A stretch of DNA of 49,806 bases from DYTH01 sp964552725 (lineage in GTDB: Bacteria > Desulfobacterota > Syntrophia > Syntrophales > UBA5619), in assembly GCA_964552725.1 (NCBI GenBank), contig CAZKHU010000006.1, forward strand, positions 1 through 49,806, written 5' to 3'. Below, one piece after another: positions 33,175 to 41,548 of this stretch; positions within the stretch are counted from its first letter, which is position 1, and every line of letters begins with the position of its first letter. A program made the translations under genes and the position numbers. The notes under the pieces are model-generated. The model was given only the letters and a program-made list of their open reading frames with translations. It did no database searches and had not been told where the DNA came from.

Positions 33175-33591
33175 GTGAAAGATTACATAAAGAGTTCCCC
33201 GCATTTTTTTCACCTGATAAAACTGGCAGCAGCGCTTTTCTGCGGGGCGGTTTTTGTGCTGGCGTTCTTCATAACGGCGCCGCTTCAGGCGCCGGCGGAC
33301 ATCCGCCATGTTCCCAATCCGGTCAAGTCGGCATGGTTTCTGCTTTGGATTCAGGAACTTGTCAGCTATTCCAGCTATCTTTCGTATCTGGTTGCCGCGA
33401 TCGGCGCTTTCTTTCTGCTGATTCCCTGGCTGCCGATCAGCCCCCCGGCCACCCGGGCCAGATGGTTTGCCGACGGACAGCTCCCGGTGACGCTCATTAC
33501 GGTTGTCACGTTTACGGCGATTTTAACGTTGACGATTATAGCCATGTTCTTCAGGGGTGAAAATTGGTCTTTTATCGCGCCTGTCTGGTAG
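33175..33591 (+). CDS. extQ: Cytochrome b C-terminal (subunit IV-like) membrane protein, ExtQ-like
   Basis: 138 aa with three hydrophobic helices. The block VPNPVKSAWFLLWIQELVSY corresponds to the NP-x-K-x-PWYF-x-x-LQEL motif of subunit IV-type cytochrome b halves near the Qo site; here the PW is AW. It completes the split cytochrome b of the preceding gene. The start is GTG 33175 behind GAGGTG. It overlaps the next gene by 28 bp. Confidence 0.8.
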   Translation: MKDYIKSSPHFFHLIKLAAALFCGAVFVLAFFITAPLQAPADIRHVPNPVKSAWFLLWIQELVSYSSYLSYLVAAIGAFFLLIPWLPISPPATRARWFADGQLPVTLITVVTFTAILTLTIIAMFFRGENWSFIAPVW

Positions 33592-34376
33592 CAGTATTGC
33601 TTACGGCCTCTCTAGCGGATTACGCCTTTCCCGCCCGGCGGAGCGCCTGTATAACATGCCACCAGCCTCACCATTCCGGGAAGGGGAGCTGTGTAAGCTG
33701 CCACGGGGGTGACGACCGTACCAGGCGCAAGGAAATCGCCCATTATGATCTTGTCGCCGGCAGATTTGCCCAGTATAAAATCGAGGGCAATCAGGTGGCG
33801 GAGCGGGGGAAAAAACTTCTGGAGCGCTTAGCCTGTCGGCGTTGTCATCGTTACGAGGAAAAGGGGAACCGGCTGGCGGGCAGTCTCGACGTGACGGGAG
33901 CGACGGGAAAGGCCCGTGATATCTACGAATCGATCAGGGCGCCGGTGCTCTTCATGCCGAACTTCCATGCGAGCGACGTCCAGATTGCCGATCTGGTCAA
34001 CGCCATCCTGGCGCGTGCAAAATTTGAAAAGCCGCCGACGGGAGAAACCGCCCTCGCAGTTCATTTTCAGGACGTGAAAAATATCCGAAAGAACGTATTT
34101 GCCGGACAATGCGGCAAGTGCCACAAAATCCTCAGCGAACGAGCGGGCGGACTGGGGGGCGGCTATATTGGTCCGAACCTGTCCGGGCTCTTTTCCGAAT
34201 TTTATCCCCGGACATATCGTGACGCGGAATCATGGAATCCCGACAGGCTGAAGAAATGGCTGGAAAATCCTCGTGATATCAGGATAAACGCCATGATGCC
34301 GCCGGTACGGCTTGCGCCCGAAGAGTTTGAGCAACTGCTGGGAATCATCCAGCTCGATAAATCCTCGTCCGACTAA
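33564..34376 (+). CDS. Four-heme c-type cytochrome, possibly ExtS-like
   Basis: 270 aa with a short signal peptide (about residues 1-23). CITCH and CVSCH lie close to the mature N-terminus, CRRCH near residue 91 and CGKCH near 185; the last part (GPNLSGL, AMMPPV) looks like a class I mono-heme cytochrome domain with a distal Met. The protein may accept electrons from the Rieske/b complex. The start is TTG 33564 behind GGGGTGA, nested in the end of the previous gene. The Ext family member I associate with this position (ExtS) is a lipoprotein, but no lipobox is seen here, so I leave the symbol empty. Confidence 0.8.
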   Translation: MVFYRACLVAVLLTASLADYAFPARRSACITCHQPHHSGKGSCVSCHGGDDRTRRKEIAHYDLVAGRFAQYKIEGNQVAERGKKLLERLACRRCHRYEEKGNRLAGSLDVTGATGKARDIYESIRAPVLFMPNFHASDVQIADLVNAILARAKFEKPPTGETALAVHFQDVKNIRKNVFAGQCGKCHKILSERAGGLGGGYIGPNLSGLFSEFYPRTYRDAESWNPDRLKKWLENPRDIRINAMMPPVRLAPEEFEQLLGIIQLDKSSSD

Positions 34377-34525
34377 AAATTATCTTAAAACCTGCCCCGT
34401 TTGGATGTCATGCGGTAAAAACGGCTTGATTTTCACGGCTGAAAGCAATATTACCCCAAAGACATTTTAAGAGAACCCCGGCGCGCGCCCTTGCCGCCGT
34501 GGAATCGAAAAGAGGGGTGATTTCA

Positions 34526-34822
34526 TTGGATAATATCAAGATCAGCAAGGATCAAGTTGCCTGGGTGGCCCATCTTGCAAGGCTCGAATTCAAGGAAGAG
34601 GAGACCGAAAAATTCACGGCCCAGATGAACGACATCCTCAGCTATATGGACAAACTCTCCGAGGTGGAAACGGCCGGAGTGGAGCCGCTGGCGAACGCGA
34701 CTCTGAGAAAAAACGCCTTCCGGGCGGATGATGTCAAAGATTCCTTCCTCCCGGAGCAGTCGCTGGCCAATGCCCCGGAGGTGCGCGGCCGTTTTTTCCA
34801 GGTTCCGAAAGTAATCGAATAA
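34526..34822 (+). CDS. gatC: Asp/Glu-tRNA amidotransferase subunit C
   Basis: 98 aa. Seen: ISKDQVAWVAHLARLEF, FTAQMNDILSYMDKLSEVETAGVEPL, and the C-terminal blocks LRKNAFRADDV and VPKVIE of GatC. It holds GatA and GatB together. I choose TTG 34526 (GAGGGG at 34511-34516) over GTG 34499, which has no ribosome site; the resulting length fits the family. Confidence 0.93.
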   Translation: MDNIKISKDQVAWVAHLARLEFKEEETEKFTAQMNDILSYMDKLSEVETAGVEPLANATLRKNAFRADDVKDSFLPEQSLANAPEVRGRFFQVPKVIE

Positions 34823-34860
34823 TAGTTGGCTGTCCCCAATTAAAAAGAGAGAAATGCATC

Positions 34861-36318
34861 ATGGAATTGCATCGACTGACCATTCACGAACTGAACGAAA
34901 AGCTCCGGACCGGAGAAACGTCCGCCGAGGAGATAACGGCCGCTTCTTTTGCCCGGATTGACGCGGTGGAAAAGGATGTCCGCGCCTACATCACGCTGAT
35001 GAAAGAGACGGCCTTTGCCGAGGCGAAGCAGGCCGATGCGGCGCTCAAGAAGGGAGAAGGCGGGCTTCTGGCCGGCATCCCGATTGCGTTGAAGGATATT
35101 GCCTGCACGAAGGGGACCCTTACGACCTGCGGCTCCCGGATGCTTTCCAGCTTCATCCCTCCCTACGATGCGACGGTAATCGAAAAACTGCGCGCGGCGG
35201 GGGCGGTGTTTACCGGCAAGACCAACATGGATGAGTTCGCGATGGGCTCCTCCACCGAGACTTCATTCTACGGAGCATCCCGCAACCCCTGGGATCTGGA
35301 GCGGATTCCCGGAGGTTCCAGCGGCGGCTCGGCGGCGGCGGTGGCGGCCGACGAATGCATCGCCGCGATCGGCTCCGACACGGGCGGATCGATCCGCCAG
35401 CCGGCGGCCCTCTGCGGCATAGTCGGGATGAAACCGACCTACGGACGGGTTTCCCGTTTCGGTCTGATTGCCTTCGCGTCGTCGCTCGACCAGATTGGCC
35501 CGTTCACGAAGGATGTCGAGGATTGCGCGATCATGATGAACGTCCTTGCCGGTTACGACAACCGCGATTCCACATCGGCAGCGGAGGAAGTTCCTGATTA
35601 CAGACAGTTTCTCGGCAAGGGGATCGAAGGGTGGACGGTCGGCATCCCGCAGGAGTATTTTGTCGGCGGCCTCGATCCCGAGGTCGAAAAGGCCGTCCGT
35701 CAGGCGGTCAAGACCGTCGAAAGCGCGGGCGCCCGGTGCGTGGAGGTTTCGCTTCCCCACACCGAGTACTGCCTTGCCGTTTACTATATCGTCGCGCCGG
35801 CGGAGGCATCCTCGAACCTTGCCCGTTATGACGGCGTCAAATACGGCTTCCGCTCTCCGGAGAGCCGCGACTTGCTCGACATGTACAAAAAAACCCGTTC
35901 GGCGGGTTTTGGCTCCGAGGTTAAAAGGCGTATTATGATAGGCACTTATGCTCTTTCATCCGGCTATTATGACGCCTATTACAAGAAGGCCTCGCAGGTG
36001 CGCTCGCTGATCAAACGGGATTTTGACGAGGCGTTCAAGACCTGCGACGCGCTTCTGACGCCGACAACGCCGACCCCAGCCTTCCGCATCGGTGAAAAGA
36101 CGGACGACCCGATGCAGATGTATCTTTCCGATCTTTTTACCATTTCAACGAATCTGGCCGGTATTCCGGGGATATCCGTTCCCTGCGGTTACAGCGCCTC
36201 CGGGTTGCCGATCGGGGTGCAGTTTCTGGCGGGCCACTTCCAGGAGGGACGTCTGCTCCAGATCGCCTCGGCCTATGAAAAACACGCTCAAATCGAGAAA
36301 AGGAGACCCAATCTCTGA
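34861..36318 (+). CDS. gatA: Asp/Glu-tRNA amidotransferase subunit A
   Basis: 485 aa amidase-signature enzyme that releases ammonia from glutamine for transamidation of misacylated Glu-tRNA(Gln)/Asp-tRNA(Asn). The catalytic triad is visible: Lys78 (IPIALKDI), cis-Ser153 (GGSSGGSAAA) and Ser177 (GSDTGGSIRQPA). The length is normal. It is 38 bp after gatC; its TGA shares one base with the gatB ATG. Confidence 0.96.
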   Translation: MELHRLTIHELNEKLRTGETSAEEITAASFARIDAVEKDVRAYITLMKETAFAEAKQADAALKKGEGGLLAGIPIALKDIACTKGTLTTCGSRMLSSFIPPYDATVIEKLRAAGAVFTGKTNMDEFAMGSSTETSFYGASRNPWDLERIPGGSSGGSAAAVAADECIAAIGSDTGGSIRQPAALCGIVGMKPTYGRVSRFGLIAFASSLDQIGPFTKDVEDCAIMMNVLAGYDNRDSTSAAEEVPDYRQFLGKGIEGWTVGIPQEYFVGGLDPEVEKAVRQAVKTVESAGARCVEVSLPHTEYCLAVYYIVAPAEASSNLARYDGVKYGFRSPESRDLLDMYKKTRSAGFGSEVKRRIMIGTYALSSGYYDAYYKKASQVRSLIKRDFDEAFKTCDALLTPTTPTPAFRIGEKTDDPMQMYLSDLFTISTNLAGIPGISVPCGYSASGLPIGVQFLAGHFQEGRLLQIASAYEKHAQIEKRRPNL

Positions 36319-37772
36319 TGGAAATCGAAGATTCATGTTTACACTTTGAACCTGTAATCGGGCTGGAGGTGCACGCCCAGCTTTTGACGGATACGAAAAT
36401 CTTCTGCGGCTGCTCCACGAAATTCGGGGCGGAGCCGAACAGCCATACCTGCCCGGTCTGTCTCGGGATGCCCGGGGTTTTGCCGGTCTTGAACAAAAAG
36501 GTGGTCGATTTTCTGCTGAAAATGGCGATGGCGACCAATTGCACGATCAGCCGCGAATCGAGTTTTGCCCGGAAAAACTATTTTTATCCTGATCTTCCGA
36601 AGGGATACCAGATATCGCAGTACGCCGAGCCGCCCGCCGAACATGGCTGGGTCGATATCGAAACCGACGCCGGCAAAAAGAGGATCGGCATTACCCGGAT
36701 TCACATGGAGGAGGATGCGGGCAAGCTTATCCATGACGAGAACAGCTCTTCCAGCTATGTCGATCTGAACCGCACCGGCGTTCCCCTGATCGAGATAGTT
36801 GGCGATCCGGACATCCGCACCGCCGAGGAAGCGGCGGCATACCTGCGGCGTCTCCACGAAATTCTCGTTTATCTGGAAATCTGCGACGGCAACATGGAGG
36901 AGGGCAGCTTCCGCTGTGACGCGAACATCTCGCTCAGGCCGGTCGGGCAGCAGGAATTCGGCACCAGGGCAGAACTCAAAAATATGAATTCATTCAGGAA
37001 TGTCCAACGCGCCCTGGAGTACGAGATCAAGCGCCAGCAATATCTGCTCGAAAGCGGCGGCACGGTGGTGCAGGAGACCCGTCTGTGGGACGATGCCGCC
37101 GGGGTGACCAAGTCGATGCGGAGCAAGGAGGAGGCCCACGACTACCGTTATTTTCCCGAGCCGGACCTCGTTCCGATCCTGATCGACGATCAGTGGCAGG
37201 ATGAAATCCGCCGCAGCATGCCGGAGCTGCCTCTGGAGAAAAGAGAGCGTTTTGTCGGCGAATACCAGCTTTCCGCCTATGACGCCGGGGTGCTTACCCA
37301 AAGCCGGGCGCTTGCCGACTATTTTGAGGAGGTCGCCCGCCTTTCCGGGCAGCCGAAGGCCGCCGCGAACTGGGTGATGGGCGATATCCTGAGGTTCCTG
37401 AACGACGAAAAGAAAGGCGTTGCGGATTGCCCTGTTTCCACCGCCAGCCTTGCCGCGATGATCAGGCTGATTCAGGAAGGAACGATCAGCGGCAAGATGG
37501 CCAAGGAAATCAGCGAGGCGATGTACAAAACCGGCGGGACGCCGGAGGAGATCATCAGGGAAAAGGGGCTCGTCCAGATCACCGACGGCGATGCCCTGGC
37601 CGCGACGCTCTCCGAAATCCTCGCGAAGAACCCCGACCAGGTTGCCCAGTACCGGGACGGGAAGGAAAAGCTCTTCGGCTTCTTCGTCGGCCAGGCGATG
37701 AAGGCGACCGGCGGCAAGGCCAACCCGCAGATGCTCAACGACCTGCTGAAAAAAATGCTGTCAAATCCGTAA
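36318..37772 (+). CDS. gatB: Asp/Glu-tRNA amidotransferase subunit B
   Basis: 484 aa. The start EPVIGLEVHAQLLTDTKIFCGC and SHTCPVCLGMPGVLPVLN carry the Cys residues of the zinc site. Next come YFYPDLPKGYQISQY, the VDLNRTGVPLIEIV block and a C-terminal YqeY-like tail that grips tRNA. It phosphorylates and amidates the tRNA-bound Glu or Asp. ATG 36318 overlaps the gatA stop by one base (TGATG). Confidence 0.96.
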   Translation: MEIEDSCLHFEPVIGLEVHAQLLTDTKIFCGCSTKFGAEPNSHTCPVCLGMPGVLPVLNKKVVDFLLKMAMATNCTISRESSFARKNYFYPDLPKGYQISQYAEPPAEHGWVDIETDAGKKRIGITRIHMEEDAGKLIHDENSSSSYVDLNRTGVPLIEIVGDPDIRTAEEAAAYLRRLHEILVYLEICDGNMEEGSFRCDANISLRPVGQQEFGTRAELKNMNSFRNVQRALEYEIKRQQYLLESGGTVVQETRLWDDAAGVTKSMRSKEEAHDYRYFPEPDLVPILIDDQWQDEIRRSMPELPLEKRERFVGEYQLSAYDAGVLTQSRALADYFEEVARLSGQPKAAANWVMGDILRFLNDEKKGVADCPVSTASLAAMIRLIQEGTISGKMAKEISEAMYKTGGTPEEIIREKGLVQITDGDALAATLSEILAKNPDQVAQYRDGKEKLFGFFVGQAMKATGGKANPQMLNDLLKKMLSNP

Positions 37773-37788
37773 TATTTTTCTCATGGAA

Positions 37789-37830
37789 CATCCCCTCTCC
37801 CCAAACCGGCGAGGGTCAGGGTGAGGGAGC
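37789..37830. repeat. Imperfect palindrome between gatB and mtnA
   Basis: CCCCTCTCCCC faces GAGGGTCAGGGTGAGGG across a short ACCGGCG centre. The wording resembles dispersed intergenic palindromes common in proteobacterial genomes, but only one copy is seen in this window. It may supply or mask the ribosome site of mtnA. Confidence 0.3.
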
Positions 37831-39026
37831 GTACACAGTTGACCGAACCGATTATAACGATCTCATGGAAGGACAACGCCGTTTTGCTGATCGACCAGCG
37901 TGCCCTGCCCGTCGAGGAGATCTATCTGACCTGCACCGATTACCGTCAGGTCGTCGAGGCGATCAAGAACCTGACCGTGCGCGGCGCGCCGGCAATCGGC
38001 GTGGCGGCGGCAATGGGCATCGCCCTCGGCGCGCTTTCGTTGACCGCCTCTTCAATCAGTGAAATTCAAAAGGACTTTGACGAAATATGCGGTCATTTCG
38101 CCGCCTCCCGCCCGACGGCCCGGAATCTGTTCTGGGCGATCGAGAGGATGCGCGCCCGCTTTGCCGAAACGCTTGGCCTTCCGGCTGGAAACGATGAAAG
38201 CGTCAGCAGTGACAGTGACTTATCAATAACCGCTTCCCGCCGGACCCTCACGACAACGGATATTGCCGCCCTTCAGAACGCCCTGATCGCCGAGGCAGTC
38301 CGCACCTGCGAGGATGATATCGCGATCAACGTCCGCCTCGGCCGGAACGGCAGCGGTCTGATCCCCGACGGCGCCCGGATACTGACCCACTGCAACGCCG
38401 GGGCGCTCGCCACCGCCGGCTATGGAACGGCCCTCGGGGTGGTCCGGTCGGCCTGGGAACAGGGCAAAAAAATCCACGTTTACGCCGACGAGACGCGCCC
38501 TGTCCTGCAGGGGGCGAGGCTCACCGCCTGGGAGCTGACCCGCGAAGGCATCCCCTGCACCTTAATCGCCGACAACATGGCCGCCTTTCTGATGAAGCAA
38601 AAGCGGGTCGATCTGGTGATCGTCGGCGCCGACCGCATCGCCGCGAACGGCGATACCGCAAACAAGATCGGCACTTACGGCCTTGCCGTTCTCGCCCGAG
38701 CCCACGGCCTCCCCCTCTACATCGCCGCCCCCGTCTCCACGATAGACGTCTCCCTTGCCGATGGCGGCCTGATCCCCATCGAGGAGCGCGATCACGCCGA
38801 AATCACCCGCTTTGGCGGAACCGAGATCGCCCCGGAAGGCGTATCCGTCTGGAATCCCGCCTTCGACGTCACCCCCGCCGAGCTTATTACCGCGATCATC
38901 ACCGAAAAAGGCGTCATTTATCCACCGTTCGAGGGTGGCATCAAATCTCTTCTGCAGCCCTCCGCGCCTACTGTTCCAAAAAAGATAGCAAAATTTTCAT
39001 GGGCCATTGCTTCCCGGCAAAGATAG
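37821..39026 (+). CDS. mtnA: Methylthioribose-1-phosphate isomerase
   Basis: 401 aa. It isomerises methylthioribose-1-phosphate to the ribulose form in methionine salvage. Family marks: VRGAPAIGVAAAMG, the catalytic Cys in LTHCNAGALATAGYGTALG, YADETRPVLQGARLTAWEL, and the catalytic Asp in GADRIAANGDTANKIGTY. A Ser/Thr-rich insert at about residues 115-142 makes it longer than usual. The start is uncertain: GTG 37821, or TTG 37839 after GTGAGGGAG. No other mtn gene is adjacent. The C-terminal 25 residues after FEGGI are not typical. Confidence 0.9.
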   Translation: MRERTQLTEPIITISWKDNAVLLIDQRALPVEEIYLTCTDYRQVVEAIKNLTVRGAPAIGVAAAMGIALGALSLTASSISEIQKDFDEICGHFAASRPTARNLFWAIERMRARFAETLGLPAGNDESVSSDSDLSITASRRTLTTTDIAALQNALIAEAVRTCEDDIAINVRLGRNGSGLIPDGARILTHCNAGALATAGYGTALGVVRSAWEQGKKIHVYADETRPVLQGARLTAWELTREGIPCTLIADNMAAFLMKQKRVDLVIVGADRIAANGDTANKIGTYGLAVLARAHGLPLYIAAPVSTIDVSLADGGLIPIEERDHAEITRFGGTEIAPEGVSVWNPAFDVTPAELITAIITEKGVIYPPFEGGIKSLLQPSAPTVPKKIAKFSWAIASRQR

Positions 39027-39068
39027 GCCTAATTATACTGTTCTGTCAGTGGCTTGCTTTTACGGAGG

Positions 39069-39377
39069 ATGTCGAATCGCCAGACTACGTCATTTACTGT
39101 GACGGAACGGGTGATGCTGGCCGAGGCCAAGAGGACCAACAAGGACCCCAGAACTCTTGGGACCCTGTTTCACGCCTGTTGCGAAAAACTCCGGCAGGCG
39201 ACCTTTGCTGAAGCGCTGGCCATCGTGCTGATCTTTCTGGAGCAGGCATTGGGCGCCGCCACGGAAATGACCAGAGAACTGCTCCGATCCCTGATCGACC
39301 GGTTTCTCAGAGATCTGCCGCCAATTTACGGGGCAAGGTGGCTACTTGCATGGCAAAATAACGCCGCTTATTGTTAA
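39069..39377 (+). CDS. Small hypothetical protein
   Basis: 102 aa, not recognised. The N-terminal part is Thr/Arg-rich (SNRQTTSFTVTERV), followed by a helical segment with FAEALAIVLIFLEQALG and a basic tail. No signal peptide, Cys motif or known domain is seen. A CGGAGG sequence touches the ATG, too close for a normal ribosome site; TTG 39054 is an alternative start. It may be a real small gene or a remnant. Confidence 0.35.
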   Translation: MSNRQTTSFTVTERVMLAEAKRTNKDPRTLGTLFHACCEKLRQATFAEALAIVLIFLEQALGAATEMTRELLRSLIDRFLRDLPPIYGARWLLAWQNNAAYC

Positions 39378-39430
39378 AGAACAGGCAGATAGTCTTGTTT
39401 AAACGTGTGCGAAAGTTGAGAAAAAATCCC

Positions 39431-39458
39431 TTGACTTTTTTAAGGGGTAAGATACTCT
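39431..39458 (+). promoter_or_regulatory. Weak candidate promoter before the GNAT gene
   Basis: TTGACT (39431-39436), 16-bp spacer, TACTCT (39453-39458), upstream of the gene at 39565. Nothing else recognisable lies in 39378-39564. Confidence 0.3.
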
Positions 39459-39564
39459 TGAAACAATAGATGGGGTGAATAGTTACCATCAGTGTCAGGA
39501 AGCGCTGGCTATGGTGGCTGGACTTAACTAACGGAGGCTCCGGAAAACCCGGGGCGGTTCAAAC

Positions 39565-40716
39565 ATGGTTCAAGGCCTGCCGTACGACAGATCCGTTGAA
39601 ATAGTGAGAGTCGAGGACCGACGGAGGCGCGAGGCCTTTATTCGCTTGCCCGTGTCATTGTATCACGATGATCCCGTGTGGGTGCCGCCCCTGTTGTTTG
39701 AACGGCGAATGCATCTTTCTCCCAACAATCCCTATTTTGAACATGCAGCCTGTTGCCTCTGGATGGCCTACCGAGAAGGCAGGCCCGTGGGACGGATCAG
39801 CGCCCAGATCGATCGGCTTCACCTTGAACACTATCAAGACGACACCGGTTTTTGGGGAATGCTGGAGGCCGAGGATGACATGGAAACCTTTCGTGCGCTG
39901 CTGGGTACGGCGGAAAACTGGTTGCGCAACCAGGGCATGAAAAGGGCTCGGGGACCTTTTAATCTGTCCATAAACCAGGAATGCGGCATGCTGGTAGCGG
40001 GGTTTGACACGCCTCCGTCTGTGATGATGGGGCATGCCCGCCCTTACTACGGCCGGCGCATTGAGCAATGCGGGTATCTCAAGGAAAAAGATCTGCTGGC
40101 TTATGTCATCGATGTGGCTTTTGAATCCTCGACGACCATGCGAACCATCATCAAGAGGACCAAAGGCCGCATTCGAACAAGAACGCTTCGAAAAAGGCAT
40201 TTTCAGGAAGACTTGAATATCATTCACAACCTTTTCAATGACGCCTGGTCAAATAATTGGGGTTTTGTGCCTTTTACGCGGAAGGAATTTGAACTTCTCG
40301 GCAAGTCTCTGAAACTTCTTGTAAATGAGAATTTTATCAGGATTGCTGAGGTGGATGGGGTCCCTGCGGCATTCATGGTGATGCTCCCCAACCTGAATGA
40401 GGCTATCAGTGCGTGTAAGGGGCGGATATGGCCTTTGGGTTGGCTAAAACTGCTGTGGAACATCAAGGTAAAGCATCCCGAAACCGCAAGAGTCCCCCTT
40501 ATGGGGGTTCGCCGTCTCTATCACAACAGTATGCTGGGTGCAGAGCTCGCATACCGGCTGATCAGCGAGCTGCGGGAACCGGCTGCCGACTACGGCATCA
40601 AAAATGTCGAGCTTTCCTGGATACTGGAAGACAACACCGGGATGCGGGCAATCATCGAGGACATCGGGGGCAGGGTAAGCAAAACCTACCGCATTTACAG
40701 CAAGTCATTGGGATAG
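39565..40716 (+). CDS. GNAT-like N-acyltransferase family protein
   Basis: 383 aa. The N-terminal half has the features of a GNAT fold (FIRLPVSLYHDDPVWVPPLL, then AYREGRPVGRISAQIDRLH, a beta4-beta5 acetyl-CoA-type strand pair). The C-terminal half (about 215-383) looks like a second GNAT-type unit (NLFNDAWSNNWGFVPF, IRIAEVDGVPAAFMVMLPNL). No transmembrane segment is seen. Substrate unknown. It is followed after 9 bp by a nucleotidyltransferase gene and lies near a phospholipid gene cluster, so a role in modifying a lipid headgroup or amino sugar is possible but only inferred. The ribosome site is weak. Confidence 0.75.
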   Translation: MVQGLPYDRSVEIVRVEDRRRREAFIRLPVSLYHDDPVWVPPLLFERRMHLSPNNPYFEHAACCLWMAYREGRPVGRISAQIDRLHLEHYQDDTGFWGMLEAEDDMETFRALLGTAENWLRNQGMKRARGPFNLSINQECGMLVAGFDTPPSVMMGHARPYYGRRIEQCGYLKEKDLLAYVIDVAFESSTTMRTIIKRTKGRIRTRTLRKRHFQEDLNIIHNLFNDAWSNNWGFVPFTRKEFELLGKSLKLLVNENFIRIAEVDGVPAAFMVMLPNLNEAISACKGRIWPLGWLKLLWNIKVKHPETARVPLMGVRRLYHNSMLGAELAYRLISELREPAADYGIKNVELSWILEDNTGMRAIIEDIGGRVSKTYRIYSKSLG

Positions 40717-40725
40717 GCTGAATTT

Positions 40726-41529
40726 ATGAATGCATCCGGGCCGCATTTTACGGCCATTGTGCTGGCGGCAGACCGCGAAGCGTTCAATGAAGTCGCCAGA
40801 GCTGCCGGCGTTCGCTGTAAATCTCTGGCGCCCGTTGACGGCGTCCCGATGGTTTTCAGGGTCCTTGAAGCCCTGCGCTCCTCCCGCTGTGTGGGAGAGC
40901 GGATCCTTTGCGGACCGCCCGGAACCGTCATGGCACAGGAGCCCGCACTCAGGGACTATGTTGCCGCCGGCGAAGTCCGGTGGTTCGAAAACCAGGCCAC
41001 GCCAAGCTCAAGCGCTTACCATGTCCTGCAACAGCTTCCGGAAGATACGCCTGTGCTCCTGACGACCAGCGATCACGCGCTTTTGAGCCCACGGGTCGTT
41101 GATTATTTCTGCTTGCAGGCCCTGTCCTCGGGATGCGATGTGGTTGCCGCAGTCGCCCGGCATGAAGAGGTGACCACCGCGTACCCGGAAACTCGCAGAA
41201 CGGCCTATCGTTTCAAGGACGGGGCCTATTGCTCGTGCAACCTTTTTGCTTTTTTGACCCCCCGGGCACGAGCCGCGGCATTGTTCTGGCGTCAGGTGGA
41301 AAATCAGCGCAAAAGCCCCTTGCGCGTCATCCGTGTATTCGGCTGGATTGCGGTGATGCGATATCTGTCAGGGGGTATCACGCTTGCAAGGGCGATGGAT
41401 CATGTGTCGCACCGCCTGGGCTTCAGGGCGGGTGCTGTAATCCTGCCGTTTCCCGAAGCGGCCATTGATGTGGATACAGCAGGGGACTGGAATACGGTCA
41501 GGCGGATCGCCGGCGAGAAGGATATTTGA
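40726..41529 (+). CDS. MobA-like nucleotidyltransferase
   Basis: 267 aa. The N-terminus FTAIVLAADREAFNEVARAAGVRCKSLAPVDGVPM is the NTP-binding start of the MobA/IspD-like family (usual LAGGR..K.L..v.G.pm, here with LAADR). LLTTSDHALLSP is the metal-binding Asp region, and PFPEAAIDVDTAGDWN the C-terminal Asp. It would transfer a nucleotide to a phosphorylated sugar or alcohol. It probably shares a transcript with the GNAT gene and faces the phospholipid operon tail to tail, so it may activate the headgroup used there. Confidence 0.78.
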   Translation: MNASGPHFTAIVLAADREAFNEVARAAGVRCKSLAPVDGVPMVFRVLEALRSSRCVGERILCGPPGTVMAQEPALRDYVAAGEVRWFENQATPSSSAYHVLQQLPEDTPVLLTTSDHALLSPRVVDYFCLQALSSGCDVVAAVARHEEVTTAYPETRRTAYRFKDGAYCSCNLFAFLTPRARAAALFWRQVENQRKSPLRVIRVFGWIAVMRYLSGGITLARAMDHVSHRLGFRAGAVILPFPEAAIDVDTAGDWNTVRRIAGEKDI

Positions 41530-41548
41530 ACACGAAAGGCCGCGGGCA

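Noticed and set aside
32480..33178. Overlapping plus-strand frame across the cytochrome b gene
   Set aside because: The frame chosen has four helices and heme histidines in the right places; this one is Pro/Ala/Arg-rich shadow sequence.
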